Part shown: piece after piece, positions 41,854 through 49,927 of the stretch | How the letters are laid out: each line of letters opens with the position of its first letter | Position numbering within the stretch: the stretch's first letter is position 1 | From: DAOTXR01 sp034435375 | GTDB taxonomy: Bacteria > Chloroflexota > Anaerolineae > Aggregatilineales > UBA3940 | Length of the DNA: 64,000 nt | NCBI GenBank assembly: GCA_034435375.1 | Contig: DAOTXR010000073.1 | Location: 62,001-126,000, forward strand | Direction: 5' to 3' | Made by a program: the position numbers and the translations under genes | The notes under the pieces: generated by a model | The model's input: only the letters and a program-made list of their open reading frames with translations | Told to the model about the DNA's origin: nothing | Database searches by the model: none

Positions 41854-43104
41854 TTACGCATAAAGCTGTCCGGCCAGCCATGCGATGACGCGAGCCGCCA
41901 CAGCGTCCTTGCTCATCAGCGGCAGAGCCTCGACGCCCTGGGCGGTGACGAAGTGCACGCGGTTGGTGTCTACCCCGAAGCCCGCATCGGCTGCGGTGAT
42001 GTCATTGGCGACGATCAGGTCAAGCTTTTTGCGGGTCAGTTTGTCGCGAGCCTGCTCGATCAGCGCCTGCGACTCGGCGGCAAAACCGATAGTCACGCGC
42101 GGACGGCGTTCCTGTTGGGAGACTGCCAGCAGAATATCGGGGTTCTGGACGAAGCCCACCTGCAAAGGCGCTGCGGGCTGGGCCTCCCCTGCGGCTTTTT
42201 TGATCTTGTGCTCCGACACCTGCGCCGGGCGAAAGTCGGCCACCGCTGCACACATGATGAGCGCATCGGCCTGGCGCTCGCCAGTCGCGTGGGCCAGCAC
42301 GGCCTGTTCCATGCTGCGAGCATCGACCACGTCGATCCGCGTTACTCCCACGGGGGTAGGCAAGCTGACCGGCCCGGCGATCAACGTCACATCGGCCCCG
42401 GCGTCGATCGCAGCCTGGGCAATCGCAAAGCCCTGCTTGCCCGACGACCAGTTGGAGAGGAAACGAACAGGATCGAGCGGTTCGCGGGTTGGCCCAGCGC
42501 TGACGACCACCCGCCGTCCACGCAGGGGGCCATTCAGGCCAAGTATTCGCCGCACGTGCCCGACGATCTCCTCTGGCTCCAGGAAACGCCCCAGCCCCTC
42601 CAGCCCGGAAGCCATCCGGCCCACCGTCGGGCCAGCAAAGTGGACTCCCCGCGCCCGCAGCGTTTCGAGGTTGGCCTGAGTCGCCGGGGCGCTGTACATT
42701 CCAGCATCCATGGCGGGGGCGATCAGGATCGGGCAGCGGGCGGCCAGCGCTGTCACGCTCAGCAGGTCATCGGCCAACCCATGGGCCAGCCGGGCCATTG
42801 TGTGGGCCGTGGCTGGCGCAATGAGCAGCAGATCGGCGTTGTGGCCCAGCCCGACGTGTGCGATGTGAGCGCCCAATCCCCCGCCAGTCTCGGTGTGCCA
42901 CATACTGGTGTAAGCCGGGCGACCCGTGAGCGACTGGAAGGTGAGCGGGGTGACAAAGCGCACAGCCGCCTCGGTCATAATGACATCGACCAGCGCCCCG
43001 GCTTGCGTGAGCTGGCTGGCGACGATAGCCGCTTTGTAAGCGGCAATCGAGCCAGTGACCCCCAGGAGAACATGTTTGCCGTGGAGAATGTTTTCCAGGC
43101 CCAT
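41854..43104 (-). CDS. coaBC: Bifunctional phosphopantothenoylcysteine decarboxylase/synthetase
   Basis: A 416-residue CoaBC. The flavoprotein half (1-185) has KHVLLGVTGSIAAYK and a conserved His in HVGLGHNADLLLIAPATAHT; the synthetase half (190-416) has VVVSAGPTREPLDPVRFLSNWSSGKQG and a KIKK motif (EHKIKKAAGE). Two active-site motifs deviate: PASANT reads PATAHT (His101) and PxMNxxMW reads PAMDAGMY (Asp133). It makes 4'-phosphopantetheine in CoA synthesis and thus follows on from the panBEC operon. I use the ATG at 43104, with GAGAGGG upstream. Confidence 0.93.
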   Translation of the reverse strand: MGLENILHGKHVLLGVTGSIAAYKAAIVASQLTQAGALVDVIMTEAAVRFVTPLTFQSLTGRPAYTSMWHTETGGGLGAHIAHVGLGHNADLLLIAPATAHTMARLAHGLADDLLSVTALAARCPILIAPAMDAGMYSAPATQANLETLRARGVHFAGPTVGRMASGLEGLGRFLEPEEIVGHVRRILGLNGPLRGRRVVVSAGPTREPLDPVRFLSNWSSGKQGFAIAQAAIDAGADVTLIAGPVSLPTPVGVTRIDVVDARSMEQAVLAHATGERQADALIMCAAVADFRPAQVSEHKIKKAAGEAQPAAPLQVGFVQNPDILLAVSQQERRPRVTIGFAAESQALIEQARDKLTRKKLDLIVANDITAADAGFGVDTNRVHFVTAQGVEALPLMSKDAVAARVIAWLAGQLYA

Positions 43105-43197
43105 GGGTTGCCCTCTCAGCGCCCCGTCTGCTCTACCCGCATTGTACCCCAGCGCCGCCAGGCCGAAAAGCACAGAGGTGAGCTGACGCCGATGCCT

Positions 43198-44055
43198 TCA
43201 CACGATCTCGACCTGCGCCAGGCTCCTGGCCATGTCAGACACACTGCCAAATCGGCGGGCCGGATCGTATTCCAAAGCGCGCATCACCACCTCCTCAAGC
43301 TCTTTCGGCACGGCAGGGTTGTACTGCCGAATCGGGCGCTCGGCAAACGAGAACGGCGGCTCTAGACGCGGGTCGCAGCGGGTGAGCAACTGATGCAGGG
43401 TAGCGCCCAAAGCATAGATGTCGATAGATGGCGCGATCACACCCTCGTACTGCTCAGGCGCTGCATAACCGTCAGTGCCCAGCGGCGCGGCGTTCGGGGC
43501 ATTGGAGAGCAATTCCACAGCGCCAAAATCGACCAACCGCACACGTCCCTGTGAATCGATGACGATGTTGGCCGGCTTCAGATCCCGGTAGATGATCGGA
43601 TCGGGCTGGCGCGAGTGCAGATAGCTGAGAACATCGCACAGCTCAAGCCCCCAGCGCACAACCGTCGGCACTGGCAGAGGCGAGTCCGAGTTGTAGAGCA
43701 TGTCTTCCAGGTCCTGGCCTTCAAGCAGGGGCATCACCAAGTAGGCGCGGTTCTCGATGACGAAATAATCCAGAATGGGCGGAATGGCGGGATGGGTCAG
43801 CGTGGTGAGCAGCCTGGCGCGGCGCAGGAACTCTTCGATGGCCTGGGCGCGGCGAGGCGCTGCATCGTCGACAACTACCTCTTTGATTGCGCAAGAGCGA
43901 GATTCTACCCACGGTTGTTCGTCGAGCGCCTCGTACAGCGCACTGACCCCGCTCAGGTGGCGGGCATGAACGATCAGATAACGACCGTGCAGCCGTTCAT
44001 CGCGTTTCAGTGGGCCATTCAGCATAGATTGGGCGCTACGCCAGTCCTTTGGCAA
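43198..44055 (-). CDS. Serine/threonine protein kinase (single domain)
   Basis: A 285-residue eukaryote-like kinase with no membrane segment or extra domain. Key residues are present: the ATP lysine in CAIKEVV (residue 57 region), catalytic loop YRDLKPANIVID and DFGAVEL; the activation segment ends TDGYAAPEQY. The glycine-rich loop is weak (GRYLIVHARHLSGVS), as in many Chloroflexota kinases. The start is uncertain: TTG at 44055 follows GGGGGAGGG closely, or ATG at 44025. Substrates are unknown; the three FHA proteins in the window could read its Thr phosphorylation. Confidence 0.85.
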   Translation of the reverse strand: MPKDWRSAQSMLNGPLKRDERLHGRYLIVHARHLSGVSALYEALDEQPWVESRSCAIKEVVVDDAAPRRAQAIEEFLRRARLLTTLTHPAIPPILDYFVIENRAYLVMPLLEGQDLEDMLYNSDSPLPVPTVVRWGLELCDVLSYLHSRQPDPIIYRDLKPANIVIDSQGRVRLVDFGAVELLSNAPNAAPLGTDGYAAPEQYEGVIAPSIDIYALGATLHQLLTRCDPRLEPPFSFAERPIRQYNPAVPKELEEVVMRALEYDPARRFGSVSDMARSLAQVEIV

Positions 44056-44077
44056 GCCCTCCCCCGTTTGCTATAAT
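44049..44077 (+). promoter_or_regulatory. Promoter of the tRNA-Arg gene
   Basis: TTGGCA (44049-44054), a 17-base spacer and TATAAT (44072-44077), 12 bases before the tRNA. It overlaps the start region of the kinase gene read in the other direction. Confidence 0.75.
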
Positions 44078-44089
44078 CGAACTGAGGAG

Positions 44090-44162
44090 GCCCCAGTAGC
44101 CCAATGGACAGAGCGACCGCCTCCTAAGCGGTAGGTTGAAGGTTCGATTCCTTCCTGGGGCA
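44090..44162 (+). tRNA. tRNA-Arg (anticodon CCT)
   Basis: A 73-base cloverleaf. The acceptor arm GCCCCAG pairs with CTGGGGC; the D arm is GCCC/GAGC with one C-A mismatch; the anticodon arm ACCGC-CTCCTAA-GCGGT shows anticodon CCT; the T arm is GAAGG-TTCGATT-CCTTC. The discriminator is A. CCA is not encoded (the next bases are CCT). It reads AGG codons. Confidence 0.93.
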
Positions 44163-44618
44163 CCTGGGCGACTTATTCCGAACTTGCCGCGACCTGACTG
44201 AAAGGGCAATTCGGAATGTTTTGCTTTTGCTCCCCGATCATACCACAGATGCCATGCTGGACAACTGATAGCCCGCGAAAAGCGCCTCGTAGGCTCTTCA
44301 AAAGTGACAAACTTCGGGGAAGCTGCCTTGTACCGGCCCCTGCGGCATGACTCACCTTGCCGCCAGGCGCTCTCTCAAATCGACTGCCGCGAGTTACACA
44401 GGGCGAGTTTTCCCTCCTCTGCCCTCACTGTTGTGTGCACCCCTGCCTTGTCTTAAGACGCCAAGTCATGCTATGCTGACAACTGTGAACTACAATATTC
44501 TGTCACCGTGTGTGATCGACAATCAGTCGGGGAGGCTGGGTGTACTTTCGAACGTTGCTGCTGCCCCGCGGCGATGATAAGTCCTCTATCATAGACAACC
44601 CCATCGAGGAGCGGCAGC
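44163..44618. other. Intergenic region between tRNA-Arg and the sigma-like gene
   Basis: Apart from the tRNA terminator, these 456 bases hold no visible gene. A possible promoter is TTGTCT with an 18-base spacer and TATGCT near 44455-44483, which would leave a 130-base leader before the next gene. Confidence 0.5.
44175..44228 (+). terminator. Terminator of the tRNA-Arg transcript
   Basis: ATTCCGAA (44175-44182) and TTCGGAAT (44210-44217) with an inner TTGCC/GGCAA extension, followed by GTTTTGCTTTT. Confidence 0.7.
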
Positions 44619-45257
44619 ATGTCATCATTCGCTGAGCCTCCCCGCCAATGGCAGGATGGGCAACACCAACGCATGGTGAGAGGCGACCCGACAGCTTTCG
44701 CCGAGCTGTGTGAGACGGCCCTTCCTCACCTGGTTGCGTTCCTGCAGGCCAACTTCCCTCAGCAGGATGCCCACCTGCACGAGACGATAGCCATCGATCT
44801 GCTGCTGGACTATCAGGAGTCGCCCCGCCAGTATGATCCGGCCCGGCTCTCGCTGTTTGCCTACCTGCGGATGGCTGCCCGCCGCGACATGCTGAACGCC
44901 ATCGACCGCGAGCAGCGCCGCATCAGCCACTTGGCCGACCTCGAAGACCCCGCCGTCGAATTCCAGATGTTGCAGCGAAACTCTGTGCAGGACGATGTTC
45001 TCCTCGACGAGTGGCTTGCCCAGCACACTCGCCTCTCCCGCGAAGAAATCCTGCGCACCCTACAAGCCGAACTTGATCCGGTTGAAGAGCAGATCCTGCT
45101 GCTCATGGTGGAGAATGTGCGCAGCACAGAGCGCTACGCAGCAGTCATGGGGTTGGACGGCCTGGACCAGAAGGCCCAGCAACGCAAGGTGAAGCAGGCG
45201 AAAGATCGGCTGCTCAAGAAGCTCAGACGGTTCGGCGTGAGGGTGAGCAGGCTGTAA
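44619..45257 (+). CDS. Sigma-70-family-like regulatory protein
   Basis: A 212-residue protein. The region LSLFAYLRMAARRDMLNAIDREQRR (about 68-95) resembles sigma region 2 (promoter melting helix), and EQILLLMVENVRSTERYAAVMGLDGLDQKAQQRKVKQAKDRLLKKL (about 155-205) resembles the region 4 helix-turn-helix. The arrangement fits an ECF-like sigma factor of a divergent group found in Chloroflexota and planctomycetes. No anti-sigma gene is adjacent; the next gene, on the opposite strand, is a kinase-cyclase fusion, so control by phosphorylation is conceivable but unproven. Start ATG with GAGGAGCGG upstream. Confidence 0.65.
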   Translation: MSSFAEPPRQWQDGQHQRMVRGDPTAFAELCETALPHLVAFLQANFPQQDAHLHETIAIDLLLDYQESPRQYDPARLSLFAYLRMAARRDMLNAIDREQRRISHLADLEDPAVEFQMLQRNSVQDDVLLDEWLAQHTRLSREEILRTLQAELDPVEEQILLLMVENVRSTERYAAVMGLDGLDQKAQQRKVKQAKDRLLKKLRRFGVRVSRL

Positions 45258-45264
45258 CAGGCGG

Positions 45265-45280
45265 GGCGCTACCCAGCGCC
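45265..45280. terminator. Small hairpin between convergent genes
   Basis: GGCGCT-ACCC-AGCGCC, without a T-run. It may help end one of the two convergent transcripts. Confidence 0.3.
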
Positions 45281-45307
45281 AGCCAAATCCACACAGACAA
45301 ACAAGCC

Positions 45308-48300
45308 CTACGCCGCGCTCACCGTGGATGGCACAACCGCAAACACGGCTACCGGCTCCGACTTGCCCCTGGCTGCAACGGCGGGCAGCGATACTACCGG
45401 CGCCTGGCCCGCGATTTGTCGGTAAGTCGCCTCGCCAATCAGAATCTGGCCGGGCAGGGCAGTGCTGGTCAGACGTGCAGCAACGCTCACGGTATCGCCA
45501 ATGGCCGTGTAGGCGTAGCGGCGCGACGATCCAGCGTAGCCGACCACAGCCTTGCCGGTGTAGATGCCACAGCCAAAGTTGATCAGGCGGTGGGGGTGAT
45601 CCTCTGGCAGCATACTGTGATACTCCTCTACCCGCCGCCTGACCTCCATAGCCGCCTGAACCGCTCGCCAGGCGTGATCGGGCTGGGGCAATGGTGCGTT
45701 GAACAACGCCATGGCCTGATCGCCCTCGTAGCTGGCCGCAGTGCCCTCATAGGCAAAGACCGCTTCCACCACGATGTTCATGAAGGTGTTGACCATCTCC
45801 ATGACCTCTTCCGGCTCGTGCATCTCGGCATAAGCGGTGTAGCCCCGGATGTCGGCGAACATCACGGAGACTTCCTGCACCTGTCCCTCCAGGTTGATGT
45901 TACCCTTCTGCACAGCGCTGAGAGTGGCTCGCGCCACTTCAGGCGTGACGTGCGCCTCGAAGAGCTGCATGACCTGGCGGCGCTGTCGCGCCTCAAGCGA
46001 GAAACGATAAGCCGTCACCGTGGCGTAGCTGAGAGCAATGGTCATGAACGGATAGAGCAGATCGGGCATGATGCCCCGAAGATCGAAGATCGCGCTGGCA
46101 GCCACGAAGTACAGCGCGGCAATGGCCATCGTAAGCACCAGCCCCAGCCAGGGCCGGGTGCAGACCAGGCCCGTCACCACACCGAGGACAAGCAACGTCA
46201 CCACCCGCACCCACATTTCCGGCTGCACAATGAAGCGCCCAGACCAGATCGTCTCGATGGCATTGGCCTGAATCTCTGCCCCGTACATGGGGCGACCCCG
46301 GCTGACGGACGTCAGATAGCGGTCTGGCTCGGCAGTGGCGGTAATGCCGATCAGCACAATCTTGTCCTCGAATGCCTCAGGCGGCGCTTTGCCGTCCAAC
46401 ACGTCCTGATAACTGACAGTCCGAAACGTGCGTCGATCGGGCTGCGCGGGCGGTCCGGCGTAGTGGAGCATCATCTCGCCGAACTTGCCGACCGGGATGT
46501 CCCGTGCGGCAAAGCTCAGGACGCCATCCCTCGGCTCAGGCAGCGCCAATGGCCCTTGTGCTGCCACGCCAGAGTTCAGATAGACATGGATGGCGGCCAT
46601 GGCAATGCTGGGATAACGCTCACCCTCAATGGTGATGACGGTCGGCGTGCGGCGAACGTAGCCGTCGCCGTCGTGGAGGATGTTGGTGTGCCCCAACGCC
46701 GCCGATGCCTCAAGCAGCACGGGCTGCGGCCACACGCCGCCCAGGTAGCGCATTGTCCCTGGCGTATCTTTGTAGGCATCTCCCTGGCCCGTCACCGGCT
46801 GGACGACGTTGCCTGCACGCTGCATCGCTTCGGCCAACTGCGCATCGTCGGGCGTTTCGGAGACAAAGTTGAAGTCGAACACGATGGCTCCCGCGCCTGC
46901 TTCCACCAGCCGGTCGATCAGCTGGGCGTGAAGCGTGCGCGGCCAGCTTGCCCAGCGTCCGTAGCGCTCCAGACTCTCGTCGTTCACTTCCACCAGCGTC
47001 ACAATGCCGCTGACAGGATACGGCTCCAGCAGAATATCGCGCATCTGCGCCTCAGGCGTCGAGAAAAATCCCAGCACCAGCATCAGGCTGGTGAGAGCGG
47101 CGGCAGCCAAGCCGATCAACGAGCGGGACCAGGAGAGCGCGGCTTTGTCTTCCAGAAACTGCTCGCGGGCCGATCCCAGGGCTACCCGCATACGAATCAG
47201 AGCCGGAGCTGAAGCCGGCAGGCTGCCTGCCGCGGCGCGGACTTCACGGAGCACTCGTATCACGTGATCGGAGTCGGCCTTATCTGCCCGGCGGACCAGG
47301 GACCGGACAGCCGTCTCGCTGCGAAGCTGGCCGATCAGATGGGCGGCTTGCCGCGCCTGAGGGCTGTCGCTGAGCGCCAGGGCTGTCAGCTTGGCATCGC
47401 TGGCGGGCGTCAGCCCCACCGAGCGCCATCGCGCGGAGCGGGGAGCGGCAGCCTGCATGACCTTGAGCGCATTGCTGCGCACCGATGAGGAGGAAGCTCC
47501 CATCGCCAGGTCGATCAACCGCTCGAGTGTCGAGGGGGAGAGTCGTTCCAGCGGAAGCTCAGCCGCATCGGCCACCATCTGCGAAAGCGCACGTCCGACC
47601 ACGGTCTCATTCTCTGTGGCGATACACTCCTCGCAGACCTGCATTCGGGCCTGATGGTCGGCTACCTGTCTCCACCAGTAATCCAAATGGAAGCTGTGGG
47701 CCAGGCTTCCCCGCAGCATGAAGCGGCCAATGGCATCATCCAGCTCAAGGCCGTGGCGTTCGGCTCGCGAGTAGAAGGAGTCGATCAGAGCGAAGTGGGT
47801 GGAGCTGAGCGGGAATTCCTCTTCGTCGGGTCTCCAATCCTGTTGTGTCAGTTCCAGCAAATAGCGTGCATCGCGGGCGCCCAGCGCCTCATCGCCGAGG
47901 GCGGAACCCACCTGGGCCAGCTTCTCAAGCAGCATCGGCGAATTGGCGTCAGGGACGCCCAATTCTCTGCCAAACACACCCGCGACCAGCCTGAAGGCTT
48001 CGCGCACGGTGGCCGGGCGCGCCGTCATGTCGGGCGCAGTGAGTCGACGGAGCGCCAGACCTAACTCCGGCGGTAGAGCCGGATTCTGTTCACGCGGGTC
48101 AGGCATGATACGCCGCGTCTCAATGGAAGGCGACCCAGACCCCACGGCGCTGTCGGGCAGGGTATTAGTCAGCATTTCGAAGATCAGTACGCCCAGGCTG
48201 TAGATGTCAGATTGGGGGGTGGCGCGGTAGCCGAGGTACTGCTCCGGTGGAGCGTAGGGGGCGGTCCCGCGCCCGGTGTGGAGAGCAGCGGTTTCCTGGG

Positions 48301-48811
48301 TGAGACGTTTGGCCAGCCCGAAGTCGGAGAGGTAGGCGCGACGGTGCGTGTCGATCAGGATGTTGCCCGGCTTCAGGTCGCGGTGCACGATCTCATGGCT
48401 GTGCAGGTAATCCAACGCCGAAGCGATCTGCGCCGTCAGGTATAGAGCATCCTGGGGCACAAGGGGGCCGGCAGACAGCAAGTCGCGCAGCGATCCCACG
48501 GGACAGTAGCGCATGACAAAATAGAAGTAGTCGTTGGTCGAGCCAAACTCGTACAGCGGCAGGATGTTGGGATGATCGAGGCTGGCGACCAGGTAGACCT
48601 GCCGCTTGAAGTCGCTGGAGATGGTAGACGAGCCGCCCTCAAGGGCCGGAATGATCTTGATGGCCACCACACGTTCATGGCGGCTGTCCCACCCCGACCA
48701 GATGACTGCTTCACCGCCGTAGCCGATGCGCTCGATCAGCGTGTAGTCGCCAAGCTGATAGCCGACGCGGAGTCCTTCTTCGACCAGCAAGCCTGTCGCA
48801 GTTGTGGGCAT
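45308..48811 (-). CDS. Fused Ser/Thr kinase, HEAT-like region, CHASE2 and cyclase-like domain
   Basis: A 1167-residue signalling protein. Residues 20-285 form a kinase (Lys52, HRD 143-145, DFG 163-165). A helical HEAT-like region (about 430-560) leads to a membrane helix (about 567-587), a CHASE2 sensor (about 590-860; RDILLEPYPVSGIVTLVEVNDESLERYG), three helices (about 870-950) and a class III nucleotide cyclase domain (978-1150). The CHASE2 domain should face outward and may control both catalytic ends. In the cyclase, metal Asp987 and Asp1031 and Arg1113 remain, but the purine-recognition Lys is Ser1027 and the transition-state Asn is Ser1109, so cAMP production is doubtful. Confidence 0.9.
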   Translation of the reverse strand: MPTTATGLLVEEGLRVGYQLGDYTLIERIGYGGEAVIWSGWDSRHERVVAIKIIPALEGGSSTISSDFKRQVYLVASLDHPNILPLYEFGSTNDYFYFVMRYCPVGSLRDLLSAGPLVPQDALYLTAQIASALDYLHSHEIVHRDLKPGNILIDTHRRAYLSDFGLAKRLTQETAALHTGRGTAPYAPPEQYLGYRATPQSDIYSLGVLIFEMLTNTLPDSAVGSGSPSIETRRIMPDPREQNPALPPELGLALRRLTAPDMTARPATVREAFRLVAGVFGRELGVPDANSPMLLEKLAQVGSALGDEALGARDARYLLELTQQDWRPDEEEFPLSSTHFALIDSFYSRAERHGLELDDAIGRFMLRGSLAHSFHLDYWWRQVADHQARMQVCEECIATENETVVGRALSQMVADAAELPLERLSPSTLERLIDLAMGASSSSVRSNALKVMQAAAPRSARWRSVGLTPASDAKLTALALSDSPQARQAAHLIGQLRSETAVRSLVRRADKADSDHVIRVLREVRAAAGSLPASAPALIRMRVALGSAREQFLEDKAALSWSRSLIGLAAAALTSLMLVLGFFSTPEAQMRDILLEPYPVSGIVTLVEVNDESLERYGRWASWPRTLHAQLIDRLVEAGAGAIVFDFNFVSETPDDAQLAEAMQRAGNVVQPVTGQGDAYKDTPGTMRYLGGVWPQPVLLEASAALGHTNILHDGDGYVRRTPTVITIEGERYPSIAMAAIHVYLNSGVAAQGPLALPEPRDGVLSFAARDIPVGKFGEMMLHYAGPPAQPDRRTFRTVSYQDVLDGKAPPEAFEDKIVLIGITATAEPDRYLTSVSRGRPMYGAEIQANAIETIWSGRFIVQPEMWVRVVTLLVLGVVTGLVCTRPWLGLVLTMAIAALYFVAASAIFDLRGIMPDLLYPFMTIALSYATVTAYRFSLEARQRRQVMQLFEAHVTPEVARATLSAVQKGNINLEGQVQEVSVMFADIRGYTAYAEMHEPEEVMEMVNTFMNIVVEAVFAYEGTAASYEGDQAMALFNAPLPQPDHAWRAVQAAMEVRRRVEEYHSMLPEDHPHRLINFGCGIYTGKAVVGYAGSSRRYAYTAIGDTVSVAARLTSTALPGQILIGEATYRQIAGQAPVVSLPAVAARGKSEPVAVFAVVPSTVSAA

Positions 48812-49178
48812 ATCCGGGTCTGTCCTGTGCTGATATTTTCTCGCAACGAAAGTGCATACTCATTGTACTGCAAAAGCGGGACACACACCTGAGGAGAGAC
48901 CATCGGGGTGTGTTCCTCATGGGGGGCAGGAACCCCAACGGGATTGTGATGGCGGCGCTGATCCCCAAAGCCGAAATGCATCCAACGATCTCCACCGAGG
49001 CAGACAGCGCCGAGTACAACCACCACCCCGGCGCTGATGGCCAGGATCGGCAGGGCGCAGTTCTCGGCATCGACCAGGTTAACGCACACCGAGGCCTGTT
49101 TCGACAAAACAGCTATAATTCAACCATCTGTAGGCATCCGGTGTCTCACATTGTACCATTTTGCGAAAGGATGAAAGC
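48812..49178. other. Divergent region between kinase-cyclase and lipoprotein genes
   Basis: No reliable gene lies in these 367 bases. A minus-strand TACAAT near 48870 and a plus-strand TATAAT at 49114-49119 are candidate -10 boxes for the two flanking genes. Confidence 0.45.
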
Positions 49179-49820
49179 ATGAGCAAACAAGGGGCTTTCC
49201 TGGCTTTCGTGGCACTTGCACTGGCAGCGCTGGCCTGCGCTGCACCTCCAGCCTCACCCACGCCGACTCCCAACATTTTGCTTCAGGACGATTTCAGCAA
49301 CCCTGCCTCTGGATGGGAAATCGGCGACTACGTGGAAGGCTACGTGGGCTACGGCGACGGCGTCTATGTGGTGATATCGGACGGCGATGGCAACAGCATG
49401 TGGGGTCTGGCCAATCGCACCTTTGACAATGTCCAGATCGAGGTGGATGCGAGCCAGATCTCAGCCCCAGCGAACAACAACAATGCCTATGGCATTGGCT
49501 GCCGCATCCAATCCAACGACGATGGCTACTATATGTTCATCTCCGGAGATGGCTATTACGCCATCACCAAAGTGGTCAACAGTGAATATACCAACCTGGT
49601 CGACTGGACACGCTCGACAGCCATCCATGAGGGCAACGCAACGAACCACATCAAGATCGTGTGCAATGGCAACGAGCTGATCCTGTATGCGAACGACCGC
49701 CGCCTGAGCAGCATCACCGACACTGACTACACCTCTGGCGACATCACGCTGGTCGTCACTTCTTTCGAGGCTGATCCGTCCGAGATTCACTTTGACAACC
49801 TGATCGTCAGTGCGCCCTGA
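49179..49820 (+). CDS. Lipoprotein with LamG/DUF1080-like beta-sandwich domain
   Basis: A 213-residue exported protein. The signal peptide ends in a lipobox (ALAC, Cys20), followed by a short Pro/Thr spacer and one domain (about 40-213) beginning DDFSNPASGWEIGD and containing many aromatic strands: YYMFISGDGYYAITKVVN and NHIKIVCNGNELILYANDRRL. This pattern is that of concanavalin-like/3-keto-disaccharide-hydrolase (DUF1080) jelly rolls, which usually bind carbohydrate. No catalytic residues can be named. Start at 49179, with AAGGA seven bases upstream; an in-frame TTG at 49161 is less likely. Confidence 0.75.
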   Translation: MSKQGAFLAFVALALAALACAAPPASPTPTPNILLQDDFSNPASGWEIGDYVEGYVGYGDGVYVVISDGDGNSMWGLANRTFDNVQIEVDASQISAPANNNNAYGIGCRIQSNDDGYYMFISGDGYYAITKVVNSEYTNLVDWTRSTAIHEGNATNHIKIVCNGNELILYANDRRLSSITDTDYTSGDITLVVTSFEADPSEIHFDNLIVSAP

Positions 49821-49927
49821 GCGCCCCACGCTGTGACGTTCTAGGCCGTGGCTGGGACAAAACGTCTAAAACTCGACGATATGGTCCTGGTCGCTATCTT
49901 GTCCACTACCTGACGTCGCGAGAGGAT

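Noticed and set aside
45416..47212. A 598-codon plus-strand frame opposite the kinase-cyclase gene
   Set aside because: It is a shadow of the 1167-residue protein, with no ribosome binding site and no recognisable domain.
47160..47235. GC-rich palindrome (GGCAGGCAGCCTGCC-like) inside the kinase-cyclase gene as a repeat element
   Set aside because: It lies within good coding sequence and encodes a plausible Ser/Ala/Pro linker, so codon use explains it.
48802..49182. A 126-codon plus-strand frame between the kinase-cyclase and lipoprotein genes
   Set aside because: It overlaps both flanking starts and the -10 box of the lipoprotein gene, with no recognisable motif.
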